In this document: positions 18,313 through 27,388 of the stretch, piece after piece
How positions within the stretch are numbered: position 1 is the stretch's first letter
How the letters are laid out: the number at the start of each line of letters is the position of its first letter
NCBI GenBank assembly: GCA_012728895.1
Contig: JAAYEG010000069.1
Span: 1 to 64,000 of the forward strand
From: Methanospirillum sp.
GTDB lineage: Archaea; Halobacteriota; Methanomicrobia; Methanomicrobiales; Methanospirillaceae
Reading direction: 5' to 3'
DNA: 64,000 nt
The notes under the pieces: generated by a model
What the model saw: the letters and a program-made list of their open reading frames with translations, nothing else
What the model was told of the DNA's origin: nothing
The model's database searches: none
Program-made: the position numbers and the translations under genes

Positions 18313-19605
18313 ATGGCTTTACTGAGAAACATCATCCTCACCCTTGGCTCGAGGATCTTGATCACCGTCATCGGGTTTGCGGTGCTGCTCCTCACAACGC
18401 GGTACCTCGGCGCCGAGGGCACGGGGGTCATCGGGCTGATCAGCGCGTCGGTCAGCCTGATCGCGATCTTCTCCGGTTTTATCGGCGGGAGCTCCCTCGT
18501 TTACCTCATCCCCCGCCATAAATTCTCGATCCTGCTCGTCCCCAGCTATCTCTGGGCCGTCCTCATGGTGATGGCCGGATCGGTGGTCCTCTCGGTCTTC
18601 AACCTGGTCCCGGTCGAGGTGATACCTCCGATCGCGATTCTCGGGGTCCTCTCGAGCATCGGTTCCATCAACCTGATCGCCCTCGTGGCGAAGGAGAGGA
18701 TCGCGACCAACAATTCGCTCAGCGTTCTCCAGGCCCTGCTGAACATATCGCTCCTCTCCGTCTTCTTCCTCGTTCTCCAGACGCCAACCGTGGAGAAGTA
18801 CCTCTACGCGATGTACATCTCCGGGGCGGTGCTGCTGGTCCTCGAATTCCTGCTGATACGGCGGTATTTCGACAGGTTGAGGGGGACCATGGGCGAGGTG
18901 CGGGAGACCATCCGCTCCATCCTGCAGTACGGTTTTCTCTGCCAGCTCGGGAACGTGGTCCAGTACCTCAACTACCGTGTCAGTTTCTATCTCCTGAATT
19001 ACTTCGCCGGCGTTGCGGCCGTCGGGATCTATTCCGTCGGGGTGACCCTGTCCGAGAGCATCTGGATCGTGGGAAAATCTATCGCCCTCGTGCAGTACGC
19101 ACGGATAGCGAACACCGACGACCTCGAATATTCCCGTGTCCTCACCCTCCGGCTCGCGAAGGCCGGGCTGCTCGCAACCACGGTTCTCGTGGGGGTGCTT
19201 CTGGTGATCCCGCCGGGTTTATTCGGGACGATCTTCGGGCCCGACTTCTCCCAGGTGTACTTCGTGATCGCCTCCATGGCGGTCGGGAACATCGCGTTCG
19301 GATACACGATGATGATCAGCCATTACTTCGCCGGGCTCGGCCGGTACCACGTCAACACCTTCGCGTCGGCCTGCGGGCTCGTGGCGACTGGTGTGCTGAG
19401 CGTCGCCCTGATCCCGGCGTTCGGGTACATCGGCGCCGGGATCACGGCCAGCATCTCGTACGGGCTCACCTCCCTGGTGCAGATCTGGTTTTTCGTCCGC
19501 CAGTCGGGGACGCCGGTCCGGGAGCTCCTGCCGAACCGCTCGGACGCCGTCTTTATCCGGTCGCTGGTCCGGGATCTCCTGGCACAGTATCTCGAGAAGC
19601 GTTGA
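18313..19605 (+). CDS. oligosaccharide flippase (Wzx/MATE-like polysaccharide exporter)
   Basis: The 430-residue protein is almost all hydrophobic, with about 12 predicted membrane helices. The N-terminus MALLRNIILTLGSRI with TTRYLGAEGTGVIGLI in the first loop is the standard opening of polysaccharide-synthesis (PST/Wzx) exporters. It would turn lipid-linked glycan from the cytoplasmic to the outer leaflet. A GAGG lies four bases before the ATG. The last 387 bases are antisense to the extended frame of the epimerase gene, an overlap most easily explained by loss of the epimerase stop. Confidence 0.88.
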   Translation: MALLRNIILTLGSRILITVIGFAVLLLTTRYLGAEGTGVIGLISASVSLIAIFSGFIGGSSLVYLIPRHKFSILLVPSYLWAVLMVMAGSVVLSVFNLVPVEVIPPIAILGVLSSIGSINLIALVAKERIATNNSLSVLQALLNISLLSVFFLVLQTPTVEKYLYAMYISGAVLLVLEFLLIRRYFDRLRGTMGEVRETIRSILQYGFLCQLGNVVQYLNYRVSFYLLNYFAGVAAVGIYSVGVTLSESIWIVGKSIALVQYARIANTDDLEYSRVLTLRLAKAGLLATTVLVGVLLVIPPGLFGTIFGPDFSQVYFVIASMAVGNIAFGYTMMISHYFAGLGRYHVNTFASACGLVATGVLSVALIPAFGYIGAGITASISYGLTSLVQIWFFVRQSGTPVRELLPNRSDAVFIRSLVRDLLAQYLEKR

Positions 19606-20682
19606 GCCGCCGGGCAGCTTCAGAGAAAAAAAGTCCGCGATCGCTGCCACGACCTTCCCGGACGCCCGCCCGTCCCCGTACACGGGCATCCGCGGCCCGG
19701 TGGGCTCGGGCCGGCCGATGCCGGCGAGGATCGCCCCGCGGTCCGTTCCGGCCAGGACGTTCCAGCCGAGCTCGACCGTCTCCACCCACTCGGTCGTGTC
19801 GCGGAGCGTGACGCAGGGGACGCCGAGCACGAACGCCTCCTTCTGCATCCCGCCCGAGTCGGTCAGGAGCCGGCGGGCGGACCCGAGGAGCCGGAGCATG
19901 TCGAGGTACCCGAGCGGCTCCACGGCCAGGATGTTCGCGGGGAGCGCGAGCCCGTGCGCCGCCATCGCCTGCCGCGTCCGCGGGTGGACGGGGAAGACCA
20001 CCGGGAGGCCCGCCTCGCCGACGGCCCCGAGGATCGCGCCGAGCATCGCGGGGTCGTCGGTGTTCGAGGCCCGGTGGACCGTCATCACCGCGTACTTTCC
20101 GGCAGCGAGCCCGAACCTCTCCATCACGTCGGATTGCTCGTCCGCGAGGACCCGGTTGAACTCCACGGCGTCGACCATGACGTCGCCCGTGACCCGGACC
20201 CCGTCCCGGATCCCCTCGCGCTCCAGGTTCTCGACCGCCGTCCTAGTCGGGCAGAAGAGGAGGCTCGAGACATGGTCGACGACCACGCGGTTCACCTCCT
20301 CGGGCATGGCCCGGTCGAACGACCGGAGGCCGGCCTCGACGTGGGCCACCGGGACGTGGAGCTTCGCTGCCGCGAGAGCGCCTGCGAGCGTCGAGTTCGT
20401 GTCGCCGTAGACCAGCACCAGGTCCGGAACCTCGGACTGCAGGACCTCCTCGATGCGGGCGAGCATCGCTCCTGTCTGTGCCGCGTGCATCCCCGACCCG
20501 ACGCCCAGGTGGTAATCCGGCCGGGGGATCTGGAGCTCCTCGAAGAAGACGTCCGACATCCCCGCGTCGTAGTGCTGGCCCGTGTGGACCAGGACCTCGT
20601 CGAAGCGCCGCCGGATCTCGCGGGAGAGGGGGGCGCACTTGATGAACTGCGGCCGCGCCCCCACGACCGAGAGCACCTTCAC
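19219..20682 (-). CDS. wecB: UDP-N-acetylglucosamine 2-epimerase, with an abnormal C-terminal extension
   Basis: The enzyme interconverts UDP-GlcNAc and UDP-ManNAc (non-hydrolysing type). VVGARPQFIKCAPL, VYGDTNSTLAG, HVEAGLRSFDRAMPEEVNR and LTDSGGMQKEAF are the family's conserved blocks. The GTG start at 20682 follows GGGGAGG by eight bases. The family-length domain ends near residue 357 (VVAAIADFF), but the frame continues about 130 residues, all antisense to the flippase gene. At 19626-19632 there is a T7 tract (minus strand); with six Ts the frame would read FF-Leu-stop, the expected terminus. A sequencing error, a phase-variable tract or a recent frameshift are all possible. Confidence 0.88.
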   Translation of the reverse strand: MKVLSVVGARPQFIKCAPLSREIRRRFDEVLVHTGQHYDAGMSDVFFEELQIPRPDYHLGVGSGMHAAQTGAMLARIEEVLQSEVPDLVLVYGDTNSTLAGALAAAKLHVPVAHVEAGLRSFDRAMPEEVNRVVVDHVSSLLFCPTRTAVENLEREGIRDGVRVTGDVMVDAVEFNRVLADEQSDVMERFGLAAGKYAVMTVHRASNTDDPAMLGAILGAVGEAGLPVVFPVHPRTRQAMAAHGLALPANILAVEPLGYLDMLRLLGSARRLLTDSGGMQKEAFVLGVPCVTLRDTTEWVETVELGWNVLAGTDRGAILAGIGRPEPTGPRMPVYGDGRASGKVVAAIADFFSLKLPGGSTLLEILCQEIPDQRPDKDGVRAVRQELPDRRPRLADEKPDLHQGGEPVRDAGRDPGADVPERRDQGDAQHTSRHEPAGRREGVDVVPAEPGEVMADHHRVSERDVPDRHGGDHEVHLGEVGPEDRPE

Positions 20683-20822
20683 CGGGCGGACCTCCCCGGT
20701 CCCTGGGCGTTCATCCTCTCCAGGGTTCGCGGTGCTGCGGGAAAAGGGTTGGTCTCGGGGATTCCCGGGAGGGGCCGGCCTGCGGGTCCCGGAAATGCCG
20801 GAGGTGCGCTGGCAGCCCCTCT

Positions 20823-22928
20823 TCAGGCGGGGCTCCGCCCTTCGAGCGCCGCGAGCACCGCCGCCGGGTCCGTCATGGGCAGCCCGCACGCGTGACCGCT
20901 GCAGACGTACGCGGTCGCCCTCCCGTCCACCATCGCCATCTCCTCGGTGAACGGCGCGAGCCGGCGCGCCGCCTCCCCCCGCTCCCCGATCGAGACGAAG
21001 AGCACGTTCGCCGAGGGGAGGTACGCGCGCTGCAGCGCCCCGAGCATGGCCGCCGTGTCGGGGGCGCCGTCCGCCCCGACCACCACGACCTCCTGCGACG
21101 GGCCGACGGCGAGGTCGAGGCCGCAGAGGAAGAGCGTCGCGGACGAGGGCGAGACCTCGAGGATGGGCGGATAGAGCCGCGCGACACCCGCCGCCCGCTC
21201 CTCGTACGACGGGTCGCCGAGGAGGCGCGAGAGCCGGAGGAGGCAGAGGTGCGCGACCGAGTTCGCCGACGGGTACGCGCCGTCCTGGACCTCCTTCGGC
21301 CGTACCGGGAGATCGGCCGCCTCCTCTCCGGCCAGGAAGAATCCCCCCGCACCGTCGTCCCAGAAGTCGCCGATCATCCGGTCGGCCAGCGCCTTCGCGG
21401 TGGCGAGCCGGAACGGGTCGAAGGTCGCCCCGTAGACCTCGAGCAGGCCCCAGACCAGGAAGGCGTAGTCCTCGGCCAGCCCCGCGATCCCCGCCTCCCC
21501 GTCGCGGTAGCGGTGGAGGAGCCGGTTGTCGGGGGTCCTGAGGCGGGAAAGCAGGAAGTCCAGCGCGCGGCAGGCTGCGTCCACGTACGCCGTGTTACCG
21601 AAGGTCCGCCCCGCTGCCGCGAGCGCCGCGATCGCGAGCCCGTTCCAGCTCGCGAGCACCTTGTCGTCGATCGCCGGCTTCGTCCGCTCCTCCCGCGCCG
21701 CGAAGAGTGTGTCGCGCGCGGACGCCGCGAGGGCCGCGACCTCCGGTGCCGGTCGGCCCAGCCCGGCGGCCACGTCGTCGACGGGCGATGCCAGGTGAAG
21801 GACGTTGTTCCCGTGCGCGCCGGGGTGGAACGGGTCGATGAAATTCCCCTCGGGCCGGACCCCGTAGACCCGGCGGAACACGTCTGCCTCGTCCGGGGAG
21901 AGGACCCGGTCGATCTCCCCCGACGTCCAGAGGTAGAACCGCCCCTCCTCCCCCTCCGAGTCGGCGTCCAGGGCCGAGAAGAAGCCGCCTTCGGGAGAGG
22001 AGAGGTCGCGGAGGACCCAGGCGATCGTGTCCTCGGCCATCCGCCGGCAGGCTTCGCGCCCCGTCGCCTGGTAGGCCTCGACGCAGGCGATGACCAGGAG
22101 GGCCTGGTCGTAGAGCATCTTCTCGAAGTGCGGGACCAGCCAGCGCGCGTCGGTCGAGTAGCGGTGGATCCCGTAACCGAGCTGGTCGTAGACCCCGCCC
22201 TGCCGGATCGCCGCGAGCGTTCGCTCCACCATCTCGAGCGCGTGAGGTTCGCCCGTTCGCCGCCAGTGCCGGAGCAGGAAGAGCAGGTGGTGGGACATAG
22301 GGAACTTCGGCGGTCTGCCGAACCCGCCGTGGACCGGGTCGAACTGGACGGCGAGTGCCCGGTACCCGGCCTCGAGGGTGTCGGGACCGATCCCGTCCCC
22401 GGAGCGGCTGCCGGCCGCGATCGCGAGCGACGACGTGATCGAGTCGGCCGCCTCGACGAGCGAGCCGCGGCTGTCGCGCCAGAGGCCGGCGATCCGCGGG
22501 ACGAGGTCGCGCATCCCGGTCGCCCCTGGACGGGTCTCGCGGGGAAAGTAGGTCCCCGCGAAGAACGGGCGCCGGTCTGGGGTCAGGACCACCGTAAGGG
22601 GCCACCCGCCCGAGCCGGTCAGGAGCTGGCAGACGGTCATGTAGACCTGGTCCACGTCGGGCCGCTCCTCGCGGTCGACCTTGACGCAGACGAAGGTCTC
22701 GTTCAGTAACCGTGCGATCTCCGGGTCCTCGAACGACTCGCGCGCCATCACGTGGCACCAGTGGCAGGTCGCGTACCCGATCGAGAGGAAGACCGGGCGG
22801 TCGAGCGTCCTCGCCCGCTCGAAGGCCTCGTCGCCCCAGGGGTACCAGTCGACGGGCTGGCGGGCGTGGGCGAGAAGGTACGGGCTCTTCTCGTGGATCA
22901 GCCGGTTCGTGTGGCCATCGTCGGTCAT
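20823..22928 (-). CDS. thioredoxin-domain protein of the YyaL/DUF255 (SPATA20-like) family
   Basis: The 701-residue protein starts with a thioredoxin-like domain (about 1-160) that has [38 protein letters not shown] and [16 protein letters not shown], all family hallmarks; the CHWC pair is the thioredoxin-position CxxC. The remaining 500 residues form an alpha/alpha toroid like that of N-acylglucosamine epimerases and glycoside hydrolases. The biochemical role of the family is not established. The ATG at 22928 is chosen; open sequence beyond it is not family-like. A CTAAATA element some 40 bases upstream may be its TATA box. Confidence 0.92.
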   Translation of the reverse strand: MTDDGHTNRLIHEKSPYLLAHARQPVDWYPWGDEAFERARTLDRPVFLSIGYATCHWCHVMARESFEDPEIARLLNETFVCVKVDREERPDVDQVYMTVCQLLTGSGGWPLTVVLTPDRRPFFAGTYFPRETRPGATGMRDLVPRIAGLWRDSRGSLVEAADSITSSLAIAAGSRSGDGIGPDTLEAGYRALAVQFDPVHGGFGRPPKFPMSHHLLFLLRHWRRTGEPHALEMVERTLAAIRQGGVYDQLGYGIHRYSTDARWLVPHFEKMLYDQALLVIACVEAYQATGREACRRMAEDTIAWVLRDLSSPEGGFFSALDADSEGEEGRFYLWTSGEIDRVLSPDEADVFRRVYGVRPEGNFIDPFHPGAHGNNVLHLASPVDDVAAGLGRPAPEVAALAASARDTLFAAREERTKPAIDDKVLASWNGLAIAALAAAGRTFGNTAYVDAACRALDFLLSRLRTPDNRLLHRYRDGEAGIAGLAEDYAFLVWGLLEVYGATFDPFRLATAKALADRMIGDFWDDGAGGFFLAGEEAADLPVRPKEVQDGAYPSANSVAHLCLLRLSRLLGDPSYEERAAGVARLYPPILEVSPSSATLFLCGLDLAVGPSQEVVVVGADGAPDTAAMLGALQRAYLPSANVLFVSIGERGEAARRLAPFTEEMAMVDGRATAYVCSGHACGLPMTDPAAVLAALEGRSPA

Positions 22929-23152
22929 CGCGAATCCTCGTCGCCCGCGTTGGGCGCGTCGGTATTTAGGGATAGCGGGTGACCGCGGCGACGGCCCGGG
23001 GGGCCGTCCCGCCTCCGCCGGGCAGGATTCGCGGGCCGGGTGCGGATGGACCCCGCCCCACCGGGACGCCGAACGCCGGACGTCGCCGGCGAGAAGTGCG
23101 GTGCCGGCGGGGTCGAACCGGCCCTCGCCCCCGGTCGAACTCTGCACGGCCA

Positions 23153-23170
23153 GACCCCGCGCACGGGGTC
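23153..23170 (-). terminator. stem-loop at the end of the histidine-kinase gene
   Basis: A perfect seven-base-pair stem (GACCCCG / CGGGGTC) with a CGCA loop begins at the stop codon of the kinase gene. There is no following T-tract, so it may protect the mRNA end or aid termination; the function is inferred only from position. Confidence 0.35.
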
Positions 23171-25427
23171 AGGGGCCGGGGGAGGGGAGGGTGAAGAAGA
23201 AGGTCGACCCCGTGCCCGGAGCCGAGACCGCCCAGATCCGACCGCCGTGCCGCCGGACGATCCGCTCCACCGTCGCGAGGCCGATCCCGTGCCCCTCGTA
23301 CTCGTCCGCCCCGTGCAGGCGCTGGAACGGCCGGAAGAGGTTGCCGGCCTGGGCCATCTCGAACCCGACCCCGTTGTCGCGGACGAAGTAGGCGATCTCT
23401 GTCCCCTCGTTCGTCGCACCGATCTCGATCTCCGGTTCCGCAGCATGGCGCGTGAACTTCACGGCGTTGCCGAGCAGGTTCGCGAAGACCTGGCGGAGCA
23501 TCGACCGGTCCGCGCAGCACGGCGGCAGTTCCCCGACGGTCACCGAGACCTCCCGGGAGGGGTCCTGGTCGATCACGACCGAGACCACCTCCATGACGAG
23601 CGGGGTCGGAGAGAAGCGTTCGGGGTTGAACTCCTGCCGGTCGAGCCGGGAGAGCGCGAGGAGGCCGTCGATCAGTCCGGCCATCTGCCGCACGGTCTGG
23701 CGGATCTCGTCGAGGTAGTGCCGGTCCCGGTCCTCCAGCCGCGGGCCGGCCGTCTCGGCCAGGATCGCGGAGTAACCGTCGATTGCCCGGAGCGGCGCCC
23801 GGAGGTCGTGCGAGACCGAGTAGGTGAACGCCCTGAGCTCGCCGACGGCCTCCTCGAGCTGGCGCGTCCGCTCCTCCACCCGCGCCTCGAGCGCGGCGTT
23901 CAGCTGCCGGACCTCCGCCTCGACCTGCTTCAACCGGCTGATCTCCACGATACCACCCCGGATCCCCGCGACGCCGCCGTCCTCCAGCCGCTGCGCGGAG
24001 TACACCAGGGCAGGGAACCCGGTCCCGTCGGCGCGCAGGCACAGAAACTCGGACCCGGACGTCTTCCCGCCGCCGAGAATCAGGTGGAACGCCTGCTCCA
24101 CCCGTCCCCGATCCACGGGGGCGATCACCGAGAAGATCGTGACCCCCCGCGCGAGGTCGTCCTCGCCGAGCCCGAACGCCTCGAGGGCGGCGGGGTTGGC
24201 GAAGGTCACGGTCCCGTCACGGTCGGTCTCGAAGACCCCCTGCGGCAGGAGCTGGACCAGGTCGACAAACCGCTGCTCGGACGCCTCGCGCTGCCGAATC
24301 TGCTCCTTGAGCCGGTCGACCATGACCGCGGTCTTCCCGGCGAGGGTCGAGAACTCGTACCAGGTCGCGGGCCGGATCGCGTGGTCCAGGTCCCCGCCCG
24401 CGACGGCGTCGACGTCCTCCACGAGCTGCTGGATCGGCCGCGCCATCTTTCGCGAGACCGTGATCGAGAGGAACGCGCCAGTGAGGATCACGAGCACGGC
24501 AGCGAGCCCGTGGAGCGATCCGACCCGGTCCTGCTCGTCGGCGAGCAGGTTGTCGTTGTAGGTGAGCTTGGCGAAGATGCTCATGTCCGCGGAATAGGTC
24601 GGATCACGGAGGTCGATCGGCAACCACACGACCGTCCTGCCCGCGCCTGGGCCCGCGACGACCTGCTTCGTCCGGTTCTCCCAGAGGAGGTAGTCGAGCA
24701 TGGCGGACTCCTCCGGCGTCGGGACATAGCTCGTGTTGTAGACCAGCCGCTTCTGTTTCTGGAACAGAAGCACCTCCTCGAGGTACGGGTCGAACGCCCT
24801 CACCTCGTCCACGACGTCGCTGTACTGGAGCTCCATCCGCTCCCGCTCGAACCGCTCCGAGACGAGCCCGAGCTCGATAACGTAGCGGTGGTCGGGAGTG
24901 GGCATGTAGCTGAACTTCGTGAGCGTCCCGTTGATCCAGTCCTGGATGACGCGATCGGGGTAGAACCCCGAGGTGTTGCGGATCCCGTCCAGGTAGGCGG
25001 TGAAGTCGGGGTAGATGACCCGGAAGTCCAGACCGACGTCGCTCTGCTTGGTGGTGTGGTCGATGACGCAGCGCTCGTCGATCGTGTAGATGTCCATGCC
25101 CCCGATCTGGCTCTTCAGCCCCGCTAGATCCATCCGGGACGGGTCGCCCCCGGCCCGCTCGTACTCCGCCATGACGGGGACGAAGGCTTCCTGCATCTCC
25201 TCGTTGTAGGTGCTGTCGTAGATCTTGAGCCCGGTGTCGATCAGGCGGAACGAGTTGTCGATGTGCGCCTCGGTCATGTTCCGGAGCCGCTCCTTGTTCG
25301 ACCCGAGGCTGTTCATCGAGGTCTCGTAGCTGGACCAGATCCCGGCGAGCACGGCGGAGATGATGATCAGGAAGAGGACCCCCATCATCAGGTAGGAGAA
25401 TCGCAGTTCTCCGCCGGCAGATCGCAT
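23169..25427 (-). CDS. membrane sensor histidine kinase with HAMP and PAS domains
   Basis: The 752-residue protein has a membrane helix at about 13-33, an extracytoplasmic Cache-like region (about 35-300), a second helix at about 304-325, a HAMP linker, a PAS domain (about 390-500), then HisKA with SVSHDLRAPLRA (phospho-acceptor His540). The HATPase domain has NLLGNAVK (N box), DNGVGF and GHGIGLATV. It would phosphorylate a partner in response to an external ligand or a cofactor in the PAS domain. No response regulator is adjacent; the nearest is at 42960-43604. Bacterial-type kinases of this kind are common in methanogens. Confidence 0.92.
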   Translation of the reverse strand: MRSAGGELRFSYLMMGVLFLIIISAVLAGIWSSYETSMNSLGSNKERLRNMTEAHIDNSFRLIDTGLKIYDSTYNEEMQEAFVPVMAEYERAGGDPSRMDLAGLKSQIGGMDIYTIDERCVIDHTTKQSDVGLDFRVIYPDFTAYLDGIRNTSGFYPDRVIQDWINGTLTKFSYMPTPDHRYVIELGLVSERFERERMELQYSDVVDEVRAFDPYLEEVLLFQKQKRLVYNTSYVPTPEESAMLDYLLWENRTKQVVAGPGAGRTVVWLPIDLRDPTYSADMSIFAKLTYNDNLLADEQDRVGSLHGLAAVLVILTGAFLSITVSRKMARPIQQLVEDVDAVAGGDLDHAIRPATWYEFSTLAGKTAVMVDRLKEQIRQREASEQRFVDLVQLLPQGVFETDRDGTVTFANPAALEAFGLGEDDLARGVTIFSVIAPVDRGRVEQAFHLILGGGKTSGSEFLCLRADGTGFPALVYSAQRLEDGGVAGIRGGIVEISRLKQVEAEVRQLNAALEARVEERTRQLEEAVGELRAFTYSVSHDLRAPLRAIDGYSAILAETAGPRLEDRDRHYLDEIRQTVRQMAGLIDGLLALSRLDRQEFNPERFSPTPLVMEVVSVVIDQDPSREVSVTVGELPPCCADRSMLRQVFANLLGNAVKFTRHAAEPEIEIGATNEGTEIAYFVRDNGVGFEMAQAGNLFRPFQRLHGADEYEGHGIGLATVERIVRRHGGRIWAVSAPGTGSTFFFTLPSPGP

Positions 25428-25484
25428 CCGCTCCTCCCGAACTACTCACGGCCCTATAGGGGTCCAACAAGATAAAGCTATACC

Positions 25485-26384
25485 TTACGAGACCTTCAGT
25501 ACCCGGGGATCGCCCGTTGCGAGCGCGAGCGCCCGGAGCGCGCTCGCCTCCTTGTCCTTGATCTCGAGCATCAGGTCAAGGTCGCGGCCGGCGCTCGCGG
25601 CGAGGAACCGGGCGAAGTCCTCGTCGTCGAGCGACTCGGCGTGCGTCCCGCGCCGCCGCCCGGGCGCCTGGGAGGCGTAGTCGACCATCGGGGGGCCGTC
25701 GGCAGGCTTCCAGGTCGAGGCGACCTCGTCGAGGAGGGGGCCGATCAACCGTCCGTCGCCGTGGACGGCGTGGTGGAAGACGTCGAGCACGACCGGGACG
25801 CCGCAGGCGCCCGAGACGGCGAGGCAGTCTCTGGCCGTGTAACGGCCGTCGTCGTTCTCGATCGCGAGCCGCCGGCGGAGACGGGGATCCAGCGTGCCGT
25901 GTGTCTCCACGAAACGGGCCATCGCGCTCTCGCGGTCGCCGTAGACGCCGCCGACGTGGACCTGGATCTTCGCGTCCGGGCCGAGCCCGAGGAGGTCGAG
26001 CACCTCCGCGTGGTACATCAGCTCCGTGACCGTCCTCTCGACGATCGCGGGGTCCTTCGCGTTCAACAGGTTGAACTGGTCGGGGTGCATCGAGATGCGG
26101 AGCGCATGTTTCCGGGCGAACGCCCCGATCGCGGCGAACCGGTCCGAGAACTCCTCCTGCCACGGCGCCGTGCAGACCGGGTGCGAGGCGAACGGGACGA
26201 GCCCGGAGCCGATTCGGAACGAGAGGATGCCGCGGTCCACGTTCCAGGAGAGCACCCGCTCCAGGCAGTCGAGGTTGTCGCCGACGGTCCTGAGAAGCCG
26301 CCCGTCGGAGTACGATGCGAGCCGGAAGGTGTGGTTCGCCGTGCAGCCGATCGCGCGGTTGATGCACGGGTACCCGATCCGCAT
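25485..26384 (-). CDS. uvsE: UV damage endonuclease UvdE/UvsE
   Basis: The 299-residue TIM-barrel protein nicks DNA 5' to UV photoproducts, a repair route separate from nucleotide excision. MRIGYPCINRAIG at the N-terminus, ISMHPDQFNLLN, the Glu of AIENDDGRYT and DVFHHAVHGD are the family's metal-site blocks. The gene is about the usual size (Thermus UVDE is near 300). It is divergent from the MutY-like glycosylase with a 68-base spacer, so two base/UV repair genes share one control region. Confidence 0.92.
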   Translation of the reverse strand: MRIGYPCINRAIGCTANHTFRLASYSDGRLLRTVGDNLDCLERVLSWNVDRGILSFRIGSGLVPFASHPVCTAPWQEEFSDRFAAIGAFARKHALRISMHPDQFNLLNAKDPAIVERTVTELMYHAEVLDLLGLGPDAKIQVHVGGVYGDRESAMARFVETHGTLDPRLRRRLAIENDDGRYTARDCLAVSGACGVPVVLDVFHHAVHGDGRLIGPLLDEVASTWKPADGPPMVDYASQAPGRRRGTHAESLDDEDFARFLAASAGRDLDLMLEIKDKEASALRALALATGDPRVLKVS

Positions 26385-26452
26385 GCAGGTGGAGGTGGTC
26401 GCCGCGTGTATTTATCTGCAGGGTTATCGGCCATGGCGACCATACTCTCCTG
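26385..26452. promoter_or_regulatory. divergent promoter of uvsE and the MutY-like gene
   Basis: The 68-base spacer contains GTGTATTTATCTG near its left end, an AT-rich TATA-like element that could serve the plus-strand glycosylase gene, and on the other strand an AAATA element for uvsE. No regulator site is clear. Confidence 0.35.
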
Positions 26453-27367
26453 GTGGACAGCCAGAGCACGCTCGCGGACGGGGATCGCGGGGAACGGGCG
26501 CTCCGGGAGCTCCTGGACACCGAGGGACCGAGTGACCGCGCGATCCTCCTCTTCCGCCGGATCGTCCTCGATCACTACCGGGAATCCGGCCGGCGGATGC
26601 CCTGGCGTGAGACGACCGACCCGTACCGCGTCCTGGTCTCCGAGGTGATGCTCCAGCAGACCCAGGTCGACCGGGTCCGCCCGAAGTACGCCGGGTTCCT
26701 GGAGGCCTTTCCCGATCCCGCGGCGCTCGCCCGCGCCCAAGCGGCGGACGTTCTCCGCGCCTGGCAGGGGCTCGGGTACAACCGCCGGGCCCTCGCGCTG
26801 CAGCGAGCCGCCGCCCGTATCGTCACCGAGTTCGGCGGGCGGGTCCCCGACGACCCCGACGTCCTGGAGACCCTGCCCGGGATCGGACCCGCCACAGCCG
26901 CGGCGATCGCCGTGTACGCGTTCGGCCGGCCGGTCGCCTTCATCGAGACCAACGTGAGGCGGGTCTTCCTCCACTTCTTCTTCCGGGGCATCAGCGGCGT
27001 CACGGACGCCGAGATCCGCCCGCTCGTCGAGCGGGCGCTCGACCGGGAGCGTCCCCGCGAGTGGTACTGGGCGCTCATGGACTACGGCACCCTGCTCGCC
27101 AGGACCGTGCCGAACCCGAACCGGCGCTCCGCTCACCACGCCGTCCAGTCGCGGTTCGAGGGGTCGGCCCGCCAGCTGAGGGGCCGGGTCCTTCGGGCGC
27201 TCGTCGAGGCGGGACCCCTCTCGAGCGCGGAACTCGCGTCCCGGACGGGCGCCGATCCCGCGAGGCTAACGGAGATCCTCGGAAAACTCCGGAGCGAGGG
27301 CTTCGTCGCCGAGGAAGGCCCGGTCTACCGGATCCGCGACACTCCCCCGACCGAGCAATTCAAGTAG
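26453..27367 (+). CDS. MutY-like DNA glycosylase without Fe-S cluster, with winged-helix tail
   Basis: The 304-residue protein has a HhH-GPD fold: RMPWRETTDPYRVLVSEVML with QQTQVDRV carries the catalytic Glu position of MutY, and LETLPGIGPATAAAI is the helix-hairpin-helix. The usual four Cys of the [4Fe-4S] cluster are missing; the whole protein has no cysteine at all, and the corresponding segment reads NPNRRSAHHAVQSRFEGS. The catalytic-Asp position appears to be Glu (FIETNVRRV). Residues about 245-300 look like a winged helix in place of the MutT-like domain. Similar cluster-free proteins exist elsewhere. The start is a GTG without clear ribosome-binding site; substrate is inferred only as a damaged or mispaired base. 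Confidence 0.82.
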   Translation: MDSQSTLADGDRGERALRELLDTEGPSDRAILLFRRIVLDHYRESGRRMPWRETTDPYRVLVSEVMLQQTQVDRVRPKYAGFLEAFPDPAALARAQAADVLRAWQGLGYNRRALALQRAAARIVTEFGGRVPDDPDVLETLPGIGPATAAAIAVYAFGRPVAFIETNVRRVFLHFFFRGISGVTDAEIRPLVERALDRERPREWYWALMDYGTLLARTVPNPNRRSAHHAVQSRFEGSARQLRGRVLRALVEAGPLSSAELASRTGADPARLTEILGKLRSEGFVAEEGPVYRIRDTPPTEQFK

Positions 27368-27388
27368 GTGCGCCCTCGAATCTCTAAT

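Noticed and set aside
19219-19605. A real extra domain at the C-terminus of the epimerase
   Set aside because: The sequence is exactly antisense to the flippase coding region, has no hydrophobic core pattern, and one T fewer in the T7 tract restores a normal terminus.
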